The notes under the pieces: generated by a model
Database searches by the model: none
What the model saw: the letters and a program-made list of their open reading frames with translations, nothing else
Told to the model about the DNA's origin: nothing
Made by a program: the position numbers and the translations under genes
From: JBBRCE01 sp038205115
GTDB lineage: Bacteria > Planctomycetota > Planctomycetia > Pirellulales > JBBRCE01
Assembly (NCBI GenBank): GCA_038205115.1
Contig: JBBRCE010000021.1
Span: 15,836-79,835, forward strand
Direction of reading: 5' to 3'
DNA length: 64,000 nucleotides
In this document: piece after piece, positions 45,085 through 57,470 of the stretch
Numbering within the stretch: the first letter of the stretch is position 1
How the letters are laid out: the number at the start of each line of letters is the position of its first letter

Positions 45085-46573
45085 TTATCTGCTGACACTG
45101 TCCTTGATTGCCGGTTGCTTGCTCGCCAACACGTCCGCCCGCGCGGAAGAAGTGGGCGACCGCTGGGGAACCGAGCAGCGCGAGCGCGAGTTCTACCCGA
45201 TTGTGAATCTGCCGATTCCCAGCGAACTGGTGATCGAAGCCGGGGCGTTTGTCGTCATGCCGGACGGCAACGTGGCGGTTGGCACCCGGCATGGCGAAAT
45301 CTACATCATCAGCGGCGTGGATCAAAAAAAGCCCAGCCCCACGTATCATTTGTTCGCCACCGGCATGGACGAAATCTTTGGCCTGGATTATCGCGACAAT
45401 GCGTTTTACGTGACGCAAAGTTGCGAAGTCACCCGCGTCAGCGACACCCGGCATACTGGCAAAGCCGATCGCTTCGAGACAATTTCCGACGCCTGGGGAT
45501 ATGCCAATTACCACGAGTACGCGTTTGGCTCTAAGCTCGACCCGCAAGGCAATATGTATGTGACGTTGGGACTTTCGTTTTCTTACGAATCGCACGCGCT
45601 GTTCCGCGGCTGGGCAATGCAGATCACGCCTGACGGAAAAACGGTGCCACTGGCCAGTGGGCTACGCAGTCCAGCCGGCATCGGTCCGAACGAGCATGGC
45701 GCGCTGATGTACATGGAAAGTCAGGGGCCTTGGAATTGCGCCTGCAGTTTGAAGTCCGTTACGCCTGGCAGTTTTCATGGACATCCGGCCAGCTTTAATT
45801 GGTACAAGTATGTTCCAAATATGGGTCCGGTTCCGACCATGCCCAAGTCTGGTTCGAGCATCATCGTCGAAAAAGAACGCGTCAAACAACTGACGCCCTA
45901 CGCGGTGATTTTTCCGTACATCCGCATGGGCCGTTCGCTGACGGGTTTTACCGTGAATCGCACCCAAGGCAAATTCGGGCCATTTGACGATCAGTTGTTT
46001 CTCGGCGATTTCACGCTGTCGATCATCGTCCGCGCCACCACCGAACAGATCAACGGCGTGTGGCAAGGCGCGTGTTACCCATTTCGCGAAGGGCTTTCGA
46101 CCGGCATCCTGAATGTGACGTTTACGCCGGAAGGCAATTTGCTCACCGGCGGTACCAATCGCGGTTGGCCCGTTCGCGGCATCAAACCGTTCGCGCTCGA
46201 GCGTTTGCAATGGAGCGGCAAGATGCCGTTCGAAATTCAAAAAGTCACGATCGAGCCCGATGGCTTTAAGGTGGCCTTCACCAAGCCGGTCGATCGCGAG
46301 ACGGGCGCGGCCGCAGCCTCGTATCAGTTATCGACGTTTACTCATCCGTATCACGCCGGTTATGGCGGTCCGGAAATTGAACAGACAAAGCCGGTGGTCA
46401 AATCGGCGGCGCTGGCCGAGGATGGACTGTCCGTGCATCTGACGTTGGACAAGATGATCAAAGGTCACGTCTACGAGTTCGACCTCGCGGCGCTGCGTTC
46501 GCGCGATAAGGACGAGTTGTTGCACCGCAACGCCTATTACACGGTCAACGAAGTGCCAGCGGCCGCAAAGTAA
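45068..46573 (+). CDS. Exported glucose/sorbosone-dehydrogenase-like beta-propeller
   Basis: A 501-residue protein with a signal peptide (LNNYLLTLSLIAGCLLANTS) and a propeller related to PQQ-dependent sugar dehydrogenases as found in planctomycetes (PSELVIEAGAFVVMPDGNVA, RHGEIYIISG, EIFGLDYRDNAFYVTQSCEV, LFLGDFTLSIIVRATTEQIN, GNLLTGGTNRGWPVRGI). Whether it binds PQQ is not evident. It overlaps the pentahaem cytochrome gene, so an oxidoreductase delivering electrons to that cytochrome is a sound inference. Confidence 0.82.
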   Translation: MNRLNNYLLTLSLIAGCLLANTSARAEEVGDRWGTEQREREFYPIVNLPIPSELVIEAGAFVVMPDGNVAVGTRHGEIYIISGVDQKKPSPTYHLFATGMDEIFGLDYRDNAFYVTQSCEVTRVSDTRHTGKADRFETISDAWGYANYHEYAFGSKLDPQGNMYVTLGLSFSYESHALFRGWAMQITPDGKTVPLASGLRSPAGIGPNEHGALMYMESQGPWNCACSLKSVTPGSFHGHPASFNWYKYVPNMGPVPTMPKSGSSIIVEKERVKQLTPYAVIFPYIRMGRSLTGFTVNRTQGKFGPFDDQLFLGDFTLSIIVRATTEQINGVWQGACYPFREGLSTGILNVTFTPEGNLLTGGTNRGWPVRGIKPFALERLQWSGKMPFEIQKVTIEPDGFKVAFTKPVDRETGAAAASYQLSTFTHPYHAGYGGPEIEQTKPVVKSAALAEDGLSVHLTLDKMIKGHVYEFDLAALRSRDKDELLHRNAYYTVNEVPAAAK

Positions 46574-46728
46574 GCTCGCAAAAACGCGGTGAGTGGCAGC
46601 CGCCGGTGCCATCGCGCCCGGCATGCTGGCAAACGTGGCGCGACTGTTCTTGCCAGAATCGGCCGATCCGCCTAGAATCCGCCCCCATCGGATGGAACCG
46701 ACCGATCTCACCGCGCAGGGACGCTCTC

Positions 46729-47334
46729 ATGATCGACGCTCGACATATCACCAATTTGCAGCAAGCCACCGTCACGCTCTGGCATCGGCAAGACGTTGCC
46801 AATCCGTACGAAGGCTTCAACTTTGTGGTCTGCGAGCAGCATAAATTCAACTATCTGCTCTGGCACGAAGAAGACATTGCCCGCAGTCCGGACGCCGGCG
46901 ACGCTAAGATTGCCGCGGTGAAGCGGGCCATCGATCAGTACAACCAGCAGCGCAACGACTGGATCGAAAAAATCGATGAACAGATCAAGCGCGAAGTCGA
47001 TCGCCGCAATGTGGCCGTCATGCCCGGCGCGCGGTTGAATACCGAAACGCCCGGCGCTACGATCGATCGGTTGTCGATCATCGCGCTACGTATCTATCAC
47101 ATGCGCGAACAGACCGAGCGATTGGACGCATCGGTGGAGCATTTGGCCAGCACGCGGCACAAGCTGGCCGTGCTGGAAGTTCAGCATCACGACCTAACCA
47201 CCTCGCTGGGCGAACTGCTCGGCGATATTCTCTGTGGCCGCAAACGACTGAAGAGCTACCGCCAGTTCAAAATGTACAACGATCCGGCGCTGAACCCCTA
47301 TCTGTATCAGTCGCAACCGCGGAAGGCCGGCTAA
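46729..47334 (+). CDS. DUF4254-type protein
   Basis: The 201-residue product from ATG 46729 (with an AGGGA site upstream) resembles the DUF4254 family: TNLQQATVTLWHRQDVANPY, NYLLWHEEDIARSPDAGDAK, IDQYNQQRNDWIEKIDEQIK, ETPGATIDRLSIIALRIYHM and TTSLGELLGDILCGRKRLKS. It is predicted all-helical and cytoplasmic. In several bacteria the family is found near glycosyltransferase genes, but its biochemical role is unknown. No signal or membrane segment. Confidence 0.8.
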   Translation: MIDARHITNLQQATVTLWHRQDVANPYEGFNFVVCEQHKFNYLLWHEEDIARSPDAGDAKIAAVKRAIDQYNQQRNDWIEKIDEQIKREVDRRNVAVMPGARLNTETPGATIDRLSIIALRIYHMREQTERLDASVEHLASTRHKLAVLEVQHHDLTTSLGELLGDILCGRKRLKSYRQFKMYNDPALNPYLYQSQPRKAG

Positions 47335-47369
47335 CGGCAATGGCTGCGGCGTGTGTTGGCGCAGCGCGG

Positions 47370-47729
47370 TCAATTCACTTCGATTTCGTTGGAGATCGAG
47401 CGTTGTCCGGCGCCGTCGATGGCTGCGTGCTGCGCGAGTTGCTTACTGTAAAATGTCGAACAGTTGCCGCTGAGTCGCACCCGATCAACATCAACCTCCA
47501 CGCACAACTGGCGAATCGACTGACCGGTGCTTTCGCGAACATCGCGGGCAATGCGTTCGGCCAGCGCCCGGCATTCGGCCGTTTTCATCAGAGCGTTGGA
47601 CAGTGTTCCAACCGGGGACGCGGGCGACTGCGCCGCGGAATTTTTGGGGACGGCGGCCGCGGGACGCTCGGTCCGATTGCGTGCTCCGACAACGGTTGCC
47701 CCCGACTGCTGCAAACTCCTGGCCGCCAT
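47370..47729 (-). CDS. Small BON-domain-like protein
   Basis: The 119-residue protein has a low-complexity N-terminal half and a C-terminal BON-like fold: IARDVRESTGQSIRQLCVEV, DVDRVRLSGNCSTFYSKQLA and QHAAIDGAGQRSISNEIEVN match the strand-helix-strand pattern with conserved Gly and Asn-Ile-Val ends. BON domains usually bind membranes or stabilise envelopes. No signal peptide is evident. It is convergent with the DUF4254 gene, with 35 bp between the stops. Confidence 0.65.
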   Translation of the reverse strand: MAARSLQQSGATVVGARNRTERPAAAVPKNSAAQSPASPVGTLSNALMKTAECRALAERIARDVRESTGQSIRQLCVEVDVDRVRLSGNCSTFYSKQLAQHAAIDGAGQRSISNEIEVN

Positions 47730-48158
47730 GCTACCCTCCGATTGAGCGCTAAAGCAATTGCAATCGGTCGTCCTGTCCGATCACCGTCGCGCTAGTTGAA
47801 GAGGAGCGTCCGTGTTCCTCACCGCCGGAATGTCCGGTTGTATTGCTGACTCGCACGGCAGGTCGTTAAGTCACCGGGTGGACCAGAATTCCACGGGAAT
47901 GACAGCCTGCATCGGTTCGCAGCAGTTCCACTCTAGGAAATTCGAAGCGGCGATGTCAATTTCAGTTTGGGATTTTTTTCGTGACGTCGCTAGCAACGTC
48001 GGAAGAATCTCAATGATTTTGCAATCCGCGTCGGACAACTGCGTTTCGGCGGCAAAGTGATTACGGTTAAACGACAGAACTGCGGCCACATTTTGGCGGC
48101 TTCGCGCCGGCCGTAGAAATTGCAGCGCGGTACACAAATTGCTAGCAGCCGTTAGTGG
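47730..48158. other. Intergenic region before the act/cox operon
   Basis: Short frames such as 47871-48137 (minus) lack recognisable products. I see no RNA gene or repeat here beyond short A/T-richer stretches near 47960-48000. Confidence 0.4.
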
Positions 48159-48186
48159 TTCTCAACTCGCCTGCCAGCGGTATAAT
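48159..48186 (+). promoter_or_regulatory. Likely promoter of the act/cox operon
   Basis: TTCTCA (48159-48164) and TATAAT (48181-48186) with 16-bp spacing, the -10 box being consensus. The expected start of transcription is near 48193, giving a leader of about 47 bases before the actA ATG at 48240. Confidence 0.5.
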
Positions 48187-48239
48187 CGTCTGGCATGCGA
48201 CGCTGAATTGGCGGTGCGGTCTACACGGTTCACAGGTCA

Positions 48240-49030
48240 ATGGCGCAAATCTTCCACCCGAACACCAACGCCATCTCGCGAGCCTCGATCTTCGGGGCTC
48301 TGTTTGCGGTGGTGATCGCTGGTTGGTTGCTGGACAGTTTCAATCGTTCGGACTATTGGACGGAAGTCGGTGTGCCGCGAGCCCAGCCCGTGCCTTTTAG
48401 TCACGCGCACCATGTGGGCGATATCGGGCTCGATTGCCGGTACTGTCATGCGTCGGTCGAGACTTCGGCATTCGCCGGCATGCCAGCCACGGAAGTCTGC
48501 TTGGGCTGTCACTCGCAGTTATTCAATAAAGCGGCCATCTTGGAACCGGTCCGCGCCAGTCTGCGCGAGCAAAAGCCGCTGCAGTGGAATCGCGTGCATC
48601 ATCTCAAGGAATTCGCCTATTTCAATCACAGCATTCACGTGGCCAAAGGCGTGGGCTGCTCGACCTGCCACGGTCCGGTCAACGAGATGCCGCTGATGTG
48701 GAAGCAAAACTCGCTGAGCATGCAATGGTGTTTGCAGTGCCATCGGCATCCCGAAAATTACGTGAGACCAAAAGAAGCGGTGTTCGATATGGATTGGCAA
48801 CCGCCGGCCGATCAGGCCGAACAAGGCCGGCGTTTGGTGGAACTGTACCATATTGCCAAGCTGGAACCGGCCGGTGCCGCGCCGCAAGAGCCACGCAAAA
48901 GCGCATCGGCCAGCAAGGCGGCCGCGGCCAAAAGTTCGCCAGACGACTATTTCGAAGAAGAGCAACAGACTGGCGCGGCGCCAGTCGTCAAGTTTCGCGA
49001 TCCGCTCACCAACTGCTCGGTTTGTCATCG

Positions 49031-49034
<4 letters not shown>
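48240..49034 (+). CDS. actA: Alternative complex III multihaem cytochrome subunit ActA
   Basis: ActA is the membrane-anchored multihaem cytochrome of alternative complex III, a quinol:electron-acceptor oxidoreductase. The 264-residue product has an N-terminal membrane anchor (ISRASIFGALFAVVIAGWLL) and five CXXCH motifs (CRYCH, CLGCH, CSTCH, CLQCH, CSVCH), matching the five-haem pattern. The conserved FSHAHHVGDIGLDCRYCHAS and FNHSIHVAKGVGCSTCHG histidines supply sixth ligands. It is the first gene of the operon and overlaps actB (ATGA). Confidence 0.95.
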
Positions 49035-52174
<3,140 letters not shown>

Positions 52175-52176
52175 GC

Positions 52177-53595
52177 ATGGATCACGAACCGACAAACCAG
52201 GAATTGATCGACAGCCATCGCGAGGCATCGCATACCGAGGTCTCGCGCGGCGCGCCGGTCCTCAAGGCGGGTCACACGTTTGGCAGCGTGACCGATCAGA
52301 TCAGCGCCATTGTGCTTTCGCGGCCCACCTCACGCGGCTGGTGGCTGGGTTTGGCGGCGTCGTTTGTGCTGCTGATGGTGCTCAACATGTCCATCGCCTA
52401 TTTGCTGTTGCGCGGCGTGGGCATCTGGGGCATTAGCATGCCGGTGGCCTGGGGATTTGCAATTGTCAACTTCGTGTGGTGGATTGGCATTGGCCACGCC
52501 GGCACGCTGATCTCGGCGATTTTGCTGCTGCTGCGGCAAGACTGGCGAACCTCGATCAATCGATTTGCCGAGGCGATGACGCTGTTGGCCGTGGCCTGTG
52601 CGGGACTGTTTCCGCTGTTGCATATGGGGCGGCCGTGGTTTTTCTATTGGCTGATGCCGTATCCCAACACGATGGCGCTGTGGCCGCAGTTTCGCAGTCC
52701 CCTGGTTTGGGATGTGTTTGCCGTCAGTACGTACGCTTCGGTTTCGCTGCTCTTTTGGTACATCGGCCTGATTCCCGACTTAGGCACCTTGCGCGATCGC
52801 GCTACGAGTCGCGCGGCCCAAGTGCTGTACGGGGCGCTGGCACTCGGCTGGCGCGGTTCGGCCATGCATTGGCATCGTTACCGGGTGGCGTCGCTGCTGC
52901 TGGCCGGACTCTGTACGCCGCTGGTGGTTTCGGTACACACGGTGGTCAGCTTCGACTTTGCGGTGGCGATCGTGCCTGGTTGGCACACCACGATTTTTCC
53001 GCCGTACTTTGTGGCTGGTGCGATTCTTTCGGGCTTTGCCATGGTGATGACCTTGGCCATTCCGCTGCGTTGGCTGTACGGGTTGCAAGATTTCATTACG
53101 CCGCGGCATCTCAACAATATGGCCAAGGTGATTTTGTGTACCGCCATGATCGTGGGCTACGGCTACATCATGGAGATTTTTCTCGCCTGGTACGGCAACA
53201 ACCCATACGATCAGGCCGTGGTTGCCAATCGTTTTACCGGCGCCTATCGAGAAGCGTATTGGGCGCTGTTGTTTTGCAACATCATCACGCCGCAGATTTT
53301 GTGGTTTAGCCGCGTGCGACAAAGCCCAAAATTGCTGTTCTTGATTGCGCTGATCGTCAACGTGGGCATGTGGCTCGAGCGATTCATCATCGTCGTGACC
53401 AGTTTGAGCCAAGATTACATCCCGGGCAACTGGGGTATGTATTATCCGACGTTTTGGGACTGGGCCACCTTCATTGGCACCGTGGGCCTGTTCTTCACGC
53501 TGTTCTTTTTGTTCGTGCGTTTTCTGCCGATGATTGCCATTTACGAAATGCGCGAACTGGTTCACGAGACCAGCGAGCATCACGCGAACGATTGA
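52177..53595 (+). CDS. actC: Alternative complex III NrfD-like membrane subunit ActC
   Basis: A 472-residue integral membrane protein of the NrfD/PsrC family, with about ten helices. It provides a quinol-binding site and possibly a proton path. Diagnostic stretches are WWIGIGHAGTLISAILLLLR, RFAEAMTLLAVACAGLFPLL, HMGRPWFFYWLMPYPNT, WPQFRSPLVWDVFAVSTY and NMAKVILCTAMIVGYGYIME. ATG 52177 lies two bases after the actB stop; the longer frame to 51832 runs antiparallel in meaning with actB and is rejected. The first 45 residues are a polar cytoplasmic lead. Confidence 0.95.
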   Translation: MDHEPTNQELIDSHREASHTEVSRGAPVLKAGHTFGSVTDQISAIVLSRPTSRGWWLGLAASFVLLMVLNMSIAYLLLRGVGIWGISMPVAWGFAIVNFVWWIGIGHAGTLISAILLLLRQDWRTSINRFAEAMTLLAVACAGLFPLLHMGRPWFFYWLMPYPNTMALWPQFRSPLVWDVFAVSTYASVSLLFWYIGLIPDLGTLRDRATSRAAQVLYGALALGWRGSAMHWHRYRVASLLLAGLCTPLVVSVHTVVSFDFAVAIVPGWHTTIFPPYFVAGAILSGFAMVMTLAIPLRWLYGLQDFITPRHLNNMAKVILCTAMIVGYGYIMEIFLAWYGNNPYDQAVVANRFTGAYREAYWALLFCNIITPQILWFSRVRQSPKLLFLIALIVNVGMWLERFIIVVTSLSQDYIPGNWGMYYPTFWDWATFIGTVGLFFTLFFLFVRFLPMIAIYEMRELVHETSEHHAND

Positions 53596-53599
53596 TTCG

Positions 53600-54142
53600 A
53601 TGCTACCCACCAAACCAACCCTGTACGGCTTGATGGCCGAATTCACCGAGCCGGACGAGTTATTGCGCGCCGCCAAAAAGGCCCATGCGGCCGGTTATCG
53701 TCGGATCGACGCCTACACGCCCATCCCGGTGGACGGTTTGTCGGAAGCCATTGGATTTCGTCACACCAAGTTGCCACTGATTACGCTCATCGGCGGATTA
53801 ATCGGCGGCATTGGTGGATACGCCATGCAGTACATCGCCATGAGCGTGCATTATCCGCTGGTGATTGCCGGACGCTCGTTCGACAGTTGGGCCGCGTTCA
53901 TTCCGATCACCTTCGAGATGACCATTTTGTTCGCCTCGCTGGCCACCGTGCTGGGCATGTTGGCGCTGAATGGTTTGCCAATGCCGTATCACCCCGTGTT
54001 CAACGTGCCTTCGTTTGCGCTGGCGAGCCGCGACCGATTTTTCTTGTGCATCGAAGCCGTCGATCCGGTGTTCGAATTGGAGCCAACGCGTACATTCCTG
54101 CTGAACTTCTCGCCGCTGGCGGTGCACGAGGTCAAGCCTTGA
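53600..54142 (+). CDS. actD: Alternative complex III subunit ActD (DUF3341-type)
   Basis: The 180-residue product from ATG 53600 has the ActD pattern: a short cytoplasmic domain (YGLMAEFTEPDELLRAAKKA, then GYRRIDAYTPIPVDGLSEAI) and two membrane helices (LPLITLIGGLIGGIGGYAMQ and a second at about residues 95-122, FIPITFEMTILFASLATVLG). ActD stabilises the membrane part of the complex. Five bases separate it from the actC stop, and its own stop overlaps the actE start. Confidence 0.93.
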   Translation: MLPTKPTLYGLMAEFTEPDELLRAAKKAHAAGYRRIDAYTPIPVDGLSEAIGFRHTKLPLITLIGGLIGGIGGYAMQYIAMSVHYPLVIAGRSFDSWAAFIPITFEMTILFASLATVLGMLALNGLPMPYHPVFNVPSFALASRDRFFLCIEAVDPVFELEPTRTFLLNFSPLAVHEVKP

Positions 54143-54771
54143 GCGAAACACATCGGAAGTACTCGCTGGCTTTCGTTTGGCTGCTGGCTTCAATTGCCGC
54201 CGCATGTTGTGGATGCCAGCCGCAGATGAGCGAGCAGCCGCGCTATCGCACGCTGGGACACAGCGATTTCTTTGCCGATGGCCGGGCGTCGCGCAATCGG
54301 CCCGAACATACCGTCGCCCGCGAAGATACCGCGCCGCAGCAGAGCGCGGCGCTGTTGAACGGCAAACACGATGGCAAATATGCCACGGAGTTTCCGGAAA
54401 CGATTGCCGGCCAGGATCCGCGCCTGCTGTTGCAACGTGGGCAGCAGCGCTTCGCGATTACCTGTTCGGCCTGCCATGGCATGCTCGGTTACGGCGATGG
54501 CATGGTGGTCCGTCGCGGTTTCAAACAACCGCCTTCATTTCATGAGCAGCGTTTGCGCGACATGCCTGCGGGACAGGTCTTCGAAACAATCACGCATGGT
54601 TACGGCGTGATGCCCAGCTACGGCGGCCAGATCACGCCTGAAGATCGCTGGGCGATCGTCGCTTATTTACGTGCGTTGCAGTTGAGTCAGAATTTTCCGG
54701 CCGACGATCTGCCGGCCAGCCTACGCGAAAAACTTCCTCCGACCCAAGCGATTGCCACGCCTCGATCATGA
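54139..54771 (+). CDS. actE: Alternative complex III monohaem cytochrome lipoprotein ActE
   Basis: The frame starts at TTG 54139, overlapping the actD stop (TTGA), giving 210 residues. A lipoprotein signal (SLAFVWLLASIAAACCGC) and one CXXCH (CSACH, about residue 113) fit ActE, the monohaem cytochrome c that hands electrons onward. The haem Met ligand is probably in YGVMPSYGGQITPEDRWAIV. It is lipid-anchored on the periplasmic side. The longer frame from 53887 overlaps actD and is rejected. Confidence 0.92.
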   Translation: MSETHRKYSLAFVWLLASIAAACCGCQPQMSEQPRYRTLGHSDFFADGRASRNRPEHTVAREDTAPQQSAALLNGKHDGKYATEFPETIAGQDPRLLLQRGQQRFAITCSACHGMLGYGDGMVVRRGFKQPPSFHEQRLRDMPAGQVFETITHGYGVMPSYGGQITPEDRWAIVAYLRALQLSQNFPADDLPASLREKLPPTQAIATPRS

Positions 54772-56018
54772 GTGACCAGCCCCCAAAACCGAACTGGCAG
54801 CGCGGACTTTGGATCGCGGCGATCCTGGGCGTTGCGCTGTGCGCCTGGCTGGCCACCCGCGATCGCGCGGCATTCTTTCCCGCATATTTGATTGCCTTTG
54901 TGTATTGGTTTGGAATCTCGCTGGGCGCCTTGTTACTGGGTCTGGTGCATGGTCTGACGGGCGGGCGCTGGGGCGAACCGATTGCCGCGCCGGTCGCCGC
55001 CGCTGCCCGCACGATGCCGTTGTTGGCGATTCTGTTTTTGCCGGTGGCCATGAACTTGGACGCCCTGTACGCCTGGGCTGGCAATCTTCGCCCCGCCGCA
55101 GTTGCACTGAGCGAGTCGGCCATGGGGAAACAGGCTGCGGTCAAACAGCCCGAGTCAAAAGCGCCTGAGTCAAAAGCGGCAGCGCCTGCCGCAATGCCGC
55201 ACGGCATCAATCGCCGCTATCTCAACCCGAGCGCCTTTTGCATCCGCACGGCAATCTATTTTGCACTGTGGACCTTCTTTGCATTTGCCGGCACGCGGCG
55301 GCCATCGTCAGCGGCGACAGCGCCCGGTGCGCCGCGAAGTCGATTGCCAGTTGCAGGCTGGGGACTGGCATTGTGCGGTGCCACCGGCACGCTGGCGGCC
55401 GTGGATTGGATGATGTCGCTCGATGCGCCTTGGTATTCGACCATTTACGGCGTGCTGGTCGTAATCGGACAATGCCTGTTGGCGCTGTCGCTGCTGATTT
55501 TGATGACACTCTCGCGGAATCCGCCAGGACGCGTGGATTTGGTGTTATCGCGAGATCGCTTACACGATTTGGGCAACTTGATGCTGACGCTGGTCATGCT
55601 CTGGGCCTACATGGGCTTCTCGCAGTATTTATTGATTTGGGCCGGCAATCTGCCGGACGAAAATACCTGGTACATCGCTCGCTCGCACCACGGTTGGTCG
55701 TGGGCGCCGGGCGTGATGATTGCTTTTCATTTTGCCTTACCGTTTGCGCTGCTCCTGTCGCGCGAGATGAAGCGGCGGACGACGATGATGGCGGCCATTG
55801 CCTTTGCCATGATGTTCTTTCGCTGGCTCGATCTGACTTGGTTGGTGATGCCGGTCTTTCAGCCATCGCCGCTACCATCGCTAGCGCATCAAGCGGTGGC
55901 CATGTTGGCCGTCGGCAGTCTGTGGTTGATTGGTTTTAGCTTGCAAATGCCGCCCACTCGGCCTTCGGGAAAATTCATGCAGCCAGGCAACCCCGCATCG
56001 AGCATTCATGGCGTCTAA
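54768..56018 (+). CDS. actF: Alternative complex III membrane subunit ActF
   Basis: A 416-residue membrane protein with about ten helices, the second NrfD-like, quinone-proximal subunit. Features are FVYWFGISLGALLLGLVHGL, TMPLLAILFLPVAMNLDALY, TLAAVDWMMSLDAPWYSTIY, LHDLGNLMLTLVMLWAYMGF and SQYLLIWAGNLPDENTWYIA. ATG 54768 overlaps the actE stop. Residues 125-140 carry a short QPESKAPESKAAAPAA linker from a duplicated 15-bp unit (55152-55181). Confidence 0.94.
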   Translation: MSDQPPKPNWQRGLWIAAILGVALCAWLATRDRAAFFPAYLIAFVYWFGISLGALLLGLVHGLTGGRWGEPIAAPVAAAARTMPLLAILFLPVAMNLDALYAWAGNLRPAAVALSESAMGKQAAVKQPESKAPESKAAAPAAMPHGINRRYLNPSAFCIRTAIYFALWTFFAFAGTRRPSSAATAPGAPRSRLPVAGWGLALCGATGTLAAVDWMMSLDAPWYSTIYGVLVVIGQCLLALSLLILMTLSRNPPGRVDLVLSRDRLHDLGNLMLTLVMLWAYMGFSQYLLIWAGNLPDENTWYIARSHHGWSWAPGVMIAFHFALPFALLLSREMKRRTTMMAAIAFAMMFFRWLDLTWLVMPVFQPSPLPSLAHQAVAMLAVGSLWLIGFSLQMPPTRPSGKFMQPGNPASSIHGV

Positions 56019-56577
56019 ACGATCCAAAATGAACGTCGAGCCAATGAAAGCCGTGGAAACGTCGCCGACGGATGTTCACGCCGCGCCGCGCGCTTTCGAC
56101 CACGAACGCAGCGATGTCAACATCCGCGGCATTGTTTGGTTCACGCTGGTGTTTGCGGCGGCGGTTGTGGCTGTGCATTTTGCGCTCGTGGCGTATTTGG
56201 GCGACGCACGCACGCCGACCATCGAGCACCAATCAGAGTCGGTGGCGCAAAAAGAAACGTTTCGCGGACCGGTCTTTCAAGCGAACCCGCACGATGATCT
56301 GCGCCGCTTCGAAGTCCAGCAAAAACAACAATTGACGGAGTATCGTTGGGTGGACGCCAAGCAGCGCGTGGCCGCGGTTCCCATCGAAGAAGCGATCGGC
56401 GTACTCGCGTCGCAAGGCATAAACCAGGCCGAAGCCAAACGTCAGGCCGCAGTCGAAGCACACGATGCCGCCGGCGATAAAAGCCAACCGGCCAAATCGG
56501 ATGGCGACGTTCCAAGGCCCAGTCGTGCTCCAAACGAACAACCGGCGGAAAAATCCGCCACGGGAGAACAACGGTGA
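56008..56577 (+). CDS. Unassigned single-span membrane protein in the act/cox operon
   Basis: The 189-residue product from ATG 56008 overlaps the end of actF; ATG 56029 is an alternative. One helix (NIRGIVWFTLVFAAAVVAVH) separates a short N-terminal segment from a polar periplasmic part with RGPVFQANPHDDLRRFEVQQ and YRWVDAKQRVAAVPIEEAIG. The tail is low complexity. The pattern VPIEEAI with an upstream RLQ-like segment recalls small proteins found beside SCO and cox genes in other planctomycetes, but I cannot name the family. Tight overlap on both sides (GTGA with SCO) supports a role in complex assembly. Confidence 0.8.
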   Translation: MASKRSKMNVEPMKAVETSPTDVHAAPRAFDHERSDVNIRGIVWFTLVFAAAVVAVHFALVAYLGDARTPTIEHQSESVAQKETFRGPVFQANPHDDLRRFEVQQKQQLTEYRWVDAKQRVAAVPIEEAIGVLASQGINQAEAKRQAAVEAHDAAGDKSQPAKSDGDVPRPSRAPNEQPAEKSATGEQR

Positions 56578-57470
56578 ATTGCCGGGATCGAAATTTTCGC
56601 TGCCTCGCCAGCTTGCTGAGTTGGGCCATCTGTTTCGGCTGGCCTGCGTTGGCGGCTGCGCAATCGCTCGAACTGCACAGCGGACTGTCGCCGGAAGGGT
56701 TGCCGTTGCGTGGACCGGCGCAAGGAGTTGGCATCGTACAACGCTTGGGCGAAGCACTGCCGCTAGATGCCGAATTTACGGACGATCAAGGCAAAACCGT
56801 CAAGCTGGGCAATTACTTCCACCGCGATAAGCCGGTGGTGCTCGTGCTGTCGTATTATCAATGCCCAATGCTCTGCACGCAGGTGCTCAATGGGTTGTTG
56901 GTGGCTTCGCAGTCGATTCCGCTGCAACTCGATCGAGATTACGAGATCGTGACCGTCAGCATCGATCCCAAAGAAACGCCCAAACTGGCGGCCGCCAAGA
57001 AAAAGCACTACGTCAAAATGTATGCGCGGCCGGGCGCGGCCGAAGGCTGGCATTTTCTGACCGGCGGGCAGGCATCCATCGACGCGTTGGCCACGGCCGT
57101 GGGTTTTCATTATCGCTGGGACGAGCCTTCGCAAAACTTCGCGCATGGTAGCGGCATTATGGTGGCCACGCCGGATGGCCGGTTGTCGCATTACTTTTAC
57201 GGAATCAAATTCGAGCCACCCAGCGATCTGCGGTTGGCGCTCACCGAAAGTAGCGGCGGCAAAATCGGTTCGCCGGTCGATCGCGTGCTGCTGCTCTGCT
57301 TTCATTACGATCCGAACTTGGGCAAGTATGGCTGGGCGATTGCCAATCTGTTTCGGGCCGGCGGCGTGCTGACGATCGTCCTACTGGGCGGATTCATCGG
57401 ACGTAATCTGTGGCGCGAACGAAAAACGTCTGCTCAAATTTCCACCGCTGAGGGCTCGCACGTTGGATAA
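56574..57470 (+). CDS. SCO1/SenC-family copper chaperone
   Basis: SCO proteins deliver copper to the CuA site of oxidase subunit II. The 298-residue product (GTG 56574, overlapping the previous stop) has a signal peptide, then a thioredoxin fold with the copper-binding CPMLC (Cys97, Cys101, in VLSYYQCPMLCTQVLNGLLV) and the conserved His region (FAHGSGIMVATPDGRLSHYF). A C-terminal membrane helix (FRAGGVLTIVLLGGFIGRNL) anchors it. The gene directly precedes coxB, its expected client. Confidence 0.93.
   Translation: MNCRDRNFRCLASLLSWAICFGWPALAAAQSLELHSGLSPEGLPLRGPAQGVGIVQRLGEALPLDAEFTDDQGKTVKLGNYFHRDKPVVLVLSYYQCPMLCTQVLNGLLVASQSIPLQLDRDYEIVTVSIDPKETPKLAAAKKKHYVKMYARPGAAEGWHFLTGGQASIDALATAVGFHYRWDEPSQNFAHGSGIMVATPDGRLSHYFYGIKFEPPSDLRLALTESSGGKIGSPVDRVLLLCFHYDPNLGKYGWAIANLFRAGGVLTIVLLGGFIGRNLWRERKTSAQISTAEGSHVG

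Noticed and set aside
48584..49030. 150-codon N-terminal extension of the actB frame
   Set aside because: It overlaps actA in another frame, while ATG 49031 forms an ATGA overlap and puts the Tat signal near the N-terminus.
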